Origin: Gigaspora rosea
Taxonomy: Eukaryota > Glomeromycota > Glomeromycetes > Diversisporales > Gigasporaceae
NCBI GenBank assembly: GCA_003550325.1
Contig: QKWP01001273.1
Span: forward strand, 20,365 to 84,364
Length of the DNA: 64,000 bases
Reading direction: 5' to 3'
A program made the position numbers and the translations under genes. The notes under the pieces were generated by a model. That model made no database searches. It was not told the DNA's origin and was given only the letters and a program-made list of their open reading frames with translations. The stretch's first letter is position 1. Every line of letters begins with the position of its first letter. Shown here piece by piece: positions 61,117-64,000 of the stretch.

Positions 61117-62654
61117 TGTTGAATGCCATAAAAACTTTTATTTTTCGTTAGCGAAAATTAATTTTTTTATAGCTAAAAGCTACAATTGTATATTATATAC
61201 AATAGATCCAAATTTGGACATTTTAAGATTTTTGAGACAGAAATATATGATAAATTATATTTATATATCTAATCAATTCGATTTATTTATATAATTGATG
61301 GTCTAAATTGGTTATATATGATTATTTAACGTATTTTATATTGTTAAATTCTTTGTAGATATATAATAGTAAATTAGAACTTAAATTTATATATATAAAC
61401 AATCATTATAATATGTTTTACCTTTAAATGCTTTTATACAAAATTAAAATTCTTTAAATTTCGTTCAAAAAAAAAATTAACTTTTATAAAATTTGTTAAA
61501 AAAAACATTTGATTAAAGTTTAGCATAAAAAATCTGTAAAAAATTTATTAAATTATCAAAACTTAAAATTTTATTAAGATAAGAAAAATGCATTAGTAAA
61601 AGTATTATATGTAATAGCTTTGTGGTTATACGTATTTATATTTATTTTTACTGGCTGTATTAAGTATGATGTTACAAATAAGCATATAACATCACACTGC
61701 AATTAGATTCGTCCAAAACTCGAATTTCCATTATCCATCGAGAGACGTGATTTGTAATTCAATAAGTGCACTGCATTAATTTATCAATCACAATTGGAAA
61801 GGAATTGGGTCTAGATCAGAATATAATATTTATTGAATGTGTAAGAGTATGATCTCGGATCAAAATTAGGGGTGGAATGTTTTAAATCAGGTTTACTATT
61901 TTTTATAATAATTTTTTTTTTGGTTTAAACCGAATAATAAGAGGCTTAAACATTAAATGTTGCAAAAGTCGCAAGCCAATTACGTAGTTTTATGAAAATG
62001 ATAATTATCGTACAGTACCAAAAAGAGGGCGTTATCGTTAAAACTATTATTTTTGTTCCAGCCATTAGTCATTACAATCGTCAATATTTAGAATATGTTT
62101 TAAATCTATTTTAAAAAATGCTTAAAAGAATTAAAAAAAATTTTTCACCATCACTAATCATAGTATGACCTTTCTCACAACAAATAAAAGAAACATCTGT
62201 TTTGAATTTAATGTACGAATTTTGGACCCAGGTTGTCTCATATCCTATTTCATTCGCATTGATTATATATACAAAAATTACCAATTAACTAAATAGCTAT
62301 ACGGCGTTATTGTTATCGTTCAGAACTATGAAATAAAGATCAATATCAAAATTTAATGGAGATGAATAACCAAAATATGCATTATTCATTATTACATTCC
62401 AACTATTCTAAATGCAACCTCTAAATGTAATATCTCTCTAAATACAATCAGTAGTTATGGCTTAATATATACTGTATGAAACTCTTATAAATGAGAATAT
62501 TTCTTATTTTTTCTAAATCCAATTCATTAATTCTGATAGAAGTTTTGACATAATATATAAAAAGGCTTGAAGATTTTTTTACGAAAGTAAAAATCAAATG
62601 TCGTGTCATAAAAGATTGAAATTAACAAATCTATATTTACCAAATTAATATTAT
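61117..62654. other. Duplicated F-box downstream block
   Basis: Homologous to 3714-5210. It ends at GGGAGCC, where the retroinsert begins. No gene. Confidence 0.6.
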
Positions 62655-63000
62655 GGGAGCCGGTGTTGGTATGCCCAGGTCAAATGGGGACAGAAATGGA
62701 TACCAGAATCGATACTACCTGATATAGTCTAGATGAGAATTAGTAGGGAGTTAAAGGTTCTGAAAGCTTTACAAAAGGAGGGACATAACAGTTTAAAGAA
62801 GGTAACGAAGTATCTTTATCTGAACTTTCTCAGATAGATTTTAGGACAGGTAAGAAGGACTTGACCCGGAATAAAAATGTAAATAGTTCGATAGTCTATT
62901 TTTATTATAATATAATTTTGTATTAGGTGTCAGTCAGTAAATTATTAATAAAGTACGCCTACATGGCGTCCTCTTCGGAGGTTTGTTAAAAAAAAAAAAA
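62655..63000 (+). mobile_element. Poly(A)-tailed retroinsert, probably 5'-truncated
   Basis: A 346-bp unique sequence of higher GC ends in 13 A residues (62988-63000), with AATAAA about 35 nt before. A small hairpin (CCTCTTCGGAGG) lies just before the tail. Several frames have stops; no protein was recognised. The flanks are the F-box downstream block on the left and the middle of K2 exon two on the right, so several kb were lost at this site. It may be a LINE tail or a retroposed transcript. Confidence 0.6.
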
Positions 63001-63514
63001 CTTTTAAATTCCTCCGCAAATCCATTTTTGACATAAATTCCATTACAAGAATATAATCTTTTGTTGATGGTTCTTTAGAAACTCTATAAAGTTTCAAAAA
63101 CCCACCGCAATCAAGACAAGTTTGATGAGATTTTAAATGTATAAACAAGATAATTATTAATTATTAACCTTAAATATTATAATATTATAACTTAAAAACT
63201 AAGCACGTACTGTACCTCATTTAGAAAAGTTGAAGGCATGTTTTTCGAGCCTTCAATAACTTTAAGGGCAACAATATTGCCCTCATAATTAGCTTTAAAT
63301 ACAATGGAAAATCCGCCTCTCCCAAGCATCTCAATATTAGAAAATTCACTGTAATCTATAACAGTGAGGGAAAACACCGGGTGATTCTGCGTACTTTGAA
63401 TGGCGTAGTCAATTTTACAATAGCCGCTTGTCAACAATTCTGTTACATCATCATTTACATCCTCAATGATGTATTATCAGAATAATTTTTCTCGTTATGA
63501 ATTTTATAGCTCAT
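63001..63514 (-). pseudogene. TKL-like kinase K2, copy E, truncated
   Basis: Exon one (63514 to about 63210) has a one-base deletion near 63457 (ACATCCTCAATG versus ACATCGCTCAATG), breaking the frame after the start. The glycine loop and VALKV region remain. Exon two begins at about 63126 and is cut after MDLRRNL by the poly(A) insert. The acceptor reads ATACAT as in copy A. Confidence 0.85.
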
Positions 63515-64000
63515 GGGTTATCGAATATTTTTATTGTATTAGTTTGTATGAATCTCAATAGTGCAGCGATGTTATTGAGATCAATATGTTTGCTATACGA
63601 TATTTACAGAATGTTATGCATAGTCTTATTTTCAAGAAACTTTATTTAGTTTATTTATACAAATTTACATATATGTATGATTTATAAATAAGCTTGAACA
63701 AAGAATTAATGAATAAAAATCCATTTACACAAATTTACATATATGTATGATTTATAAATAAGCTTGAACAAAGAATTAATGAATAAAAATCCATTTATAT
63801 TTTTATTTTTGTTACACCTAACTAAATATATATTTTATTTTCTAGTTAATCATTCTAATGTTACTTCAATACACGGACATGCACAGTTTAACTCCGATGA
63901 TTAACGTTAGAATGTGGTCATAAAAATGGATCTCTGATACACGAGATTTATGAATTTTTATTTTGAGATGGTATTCAGATAGCGTACATTATTATTACTC
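63515..64000. other. Duplicated block upstream of K2
   Basis: Homologous to 16008-16450 and 52489-53000, with a local tandem duplication of about 69 bp (about 63657-63797). No gene. Confidence 0.65.

Overview
The window is about 64 kb of very AT-rich eukaryotic DNA. It carries short fungal-type introns (GTRAGT...TACTAAC-like...AG), F-box/LRR, Sel1 and TKL-like kinase genes with HADLHSGN or HRDLHSGN catalytic loops, a hAT transposon and a Crypton-like tyrosine recombinase. This family mix fits an arbuscular mycorrhizal fungus (Glomeromycotina, Rhizophagus-like). That assignment is inference from family style, not from a database search.

Layout: the window is a mosaic of segmental duplications of one module. 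The full module is F-box/LRR (+), then Sel1 exon (+), a 5-6 kb intron-like repeat array, kinase K1 (+), and kinase K2 (-). Module 1 (about 2.4-19 kb) has the only intact F-box/LRR gene, but its K1 and K2 are broken. A short module (about 19.3-34 kb) has an F-box/LRR pseudogene, a Crypton-like element split by a 5.4 kb hAT transposon, and a 1.4 kb terminal-inverted-repeat element. Module 2 (about 34-48.7 kb) has a broken F-box gene but an apparently intact Sel1-array-K1 gene and a K2 remnant. A chimeric module (48.7-55.5 kb) joins an F-box stub to a non-autonomous hAT-like element and another K2. A second short module (55.5-60.2 kb) and a last partial module (60.2-64 kb, truncated by a poly(A)-tailed retroinsert) finish the window.

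The most unusual feature is the array between Sel1 and K1, present twice (6237-11912 and 37782-44022). Each array has about 55 tandem units of roughly 90 nt. Every unit ends in a 3' splice-site-like (T/C)AG, carries exactly three nucleotides (twice six), and restarts with a 5' splice-site-like GTGAGTAT or GTAAGTAT. The Sel1 exon ends in phase 2 and the kinase exon begins in phase 2. Reading the triplets as microexons in phase 2 gives a stop-free peptide of about 55 residues in both copies, although 13 (copy 1) and 11 (copy 2) of the triplets are themselves TGA, TAA or TAG. The peptides align between copies (shared DELGSWSWV, IDDT, FGAIRS). The reading is therefore one Sel1-linker-kinase protein whose linker is encoded one codon per exon. 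If transcripts confirm this, it is a codon-per-exon gene that can gain, lose or skip single residues without a frameshift.

The rest of the window is the duplicated non-coding flanks of the module, several MITEs and foldback palindromes, and short tandem duplications. One 77-bp direct repeat around a single N looks like an assembly join.
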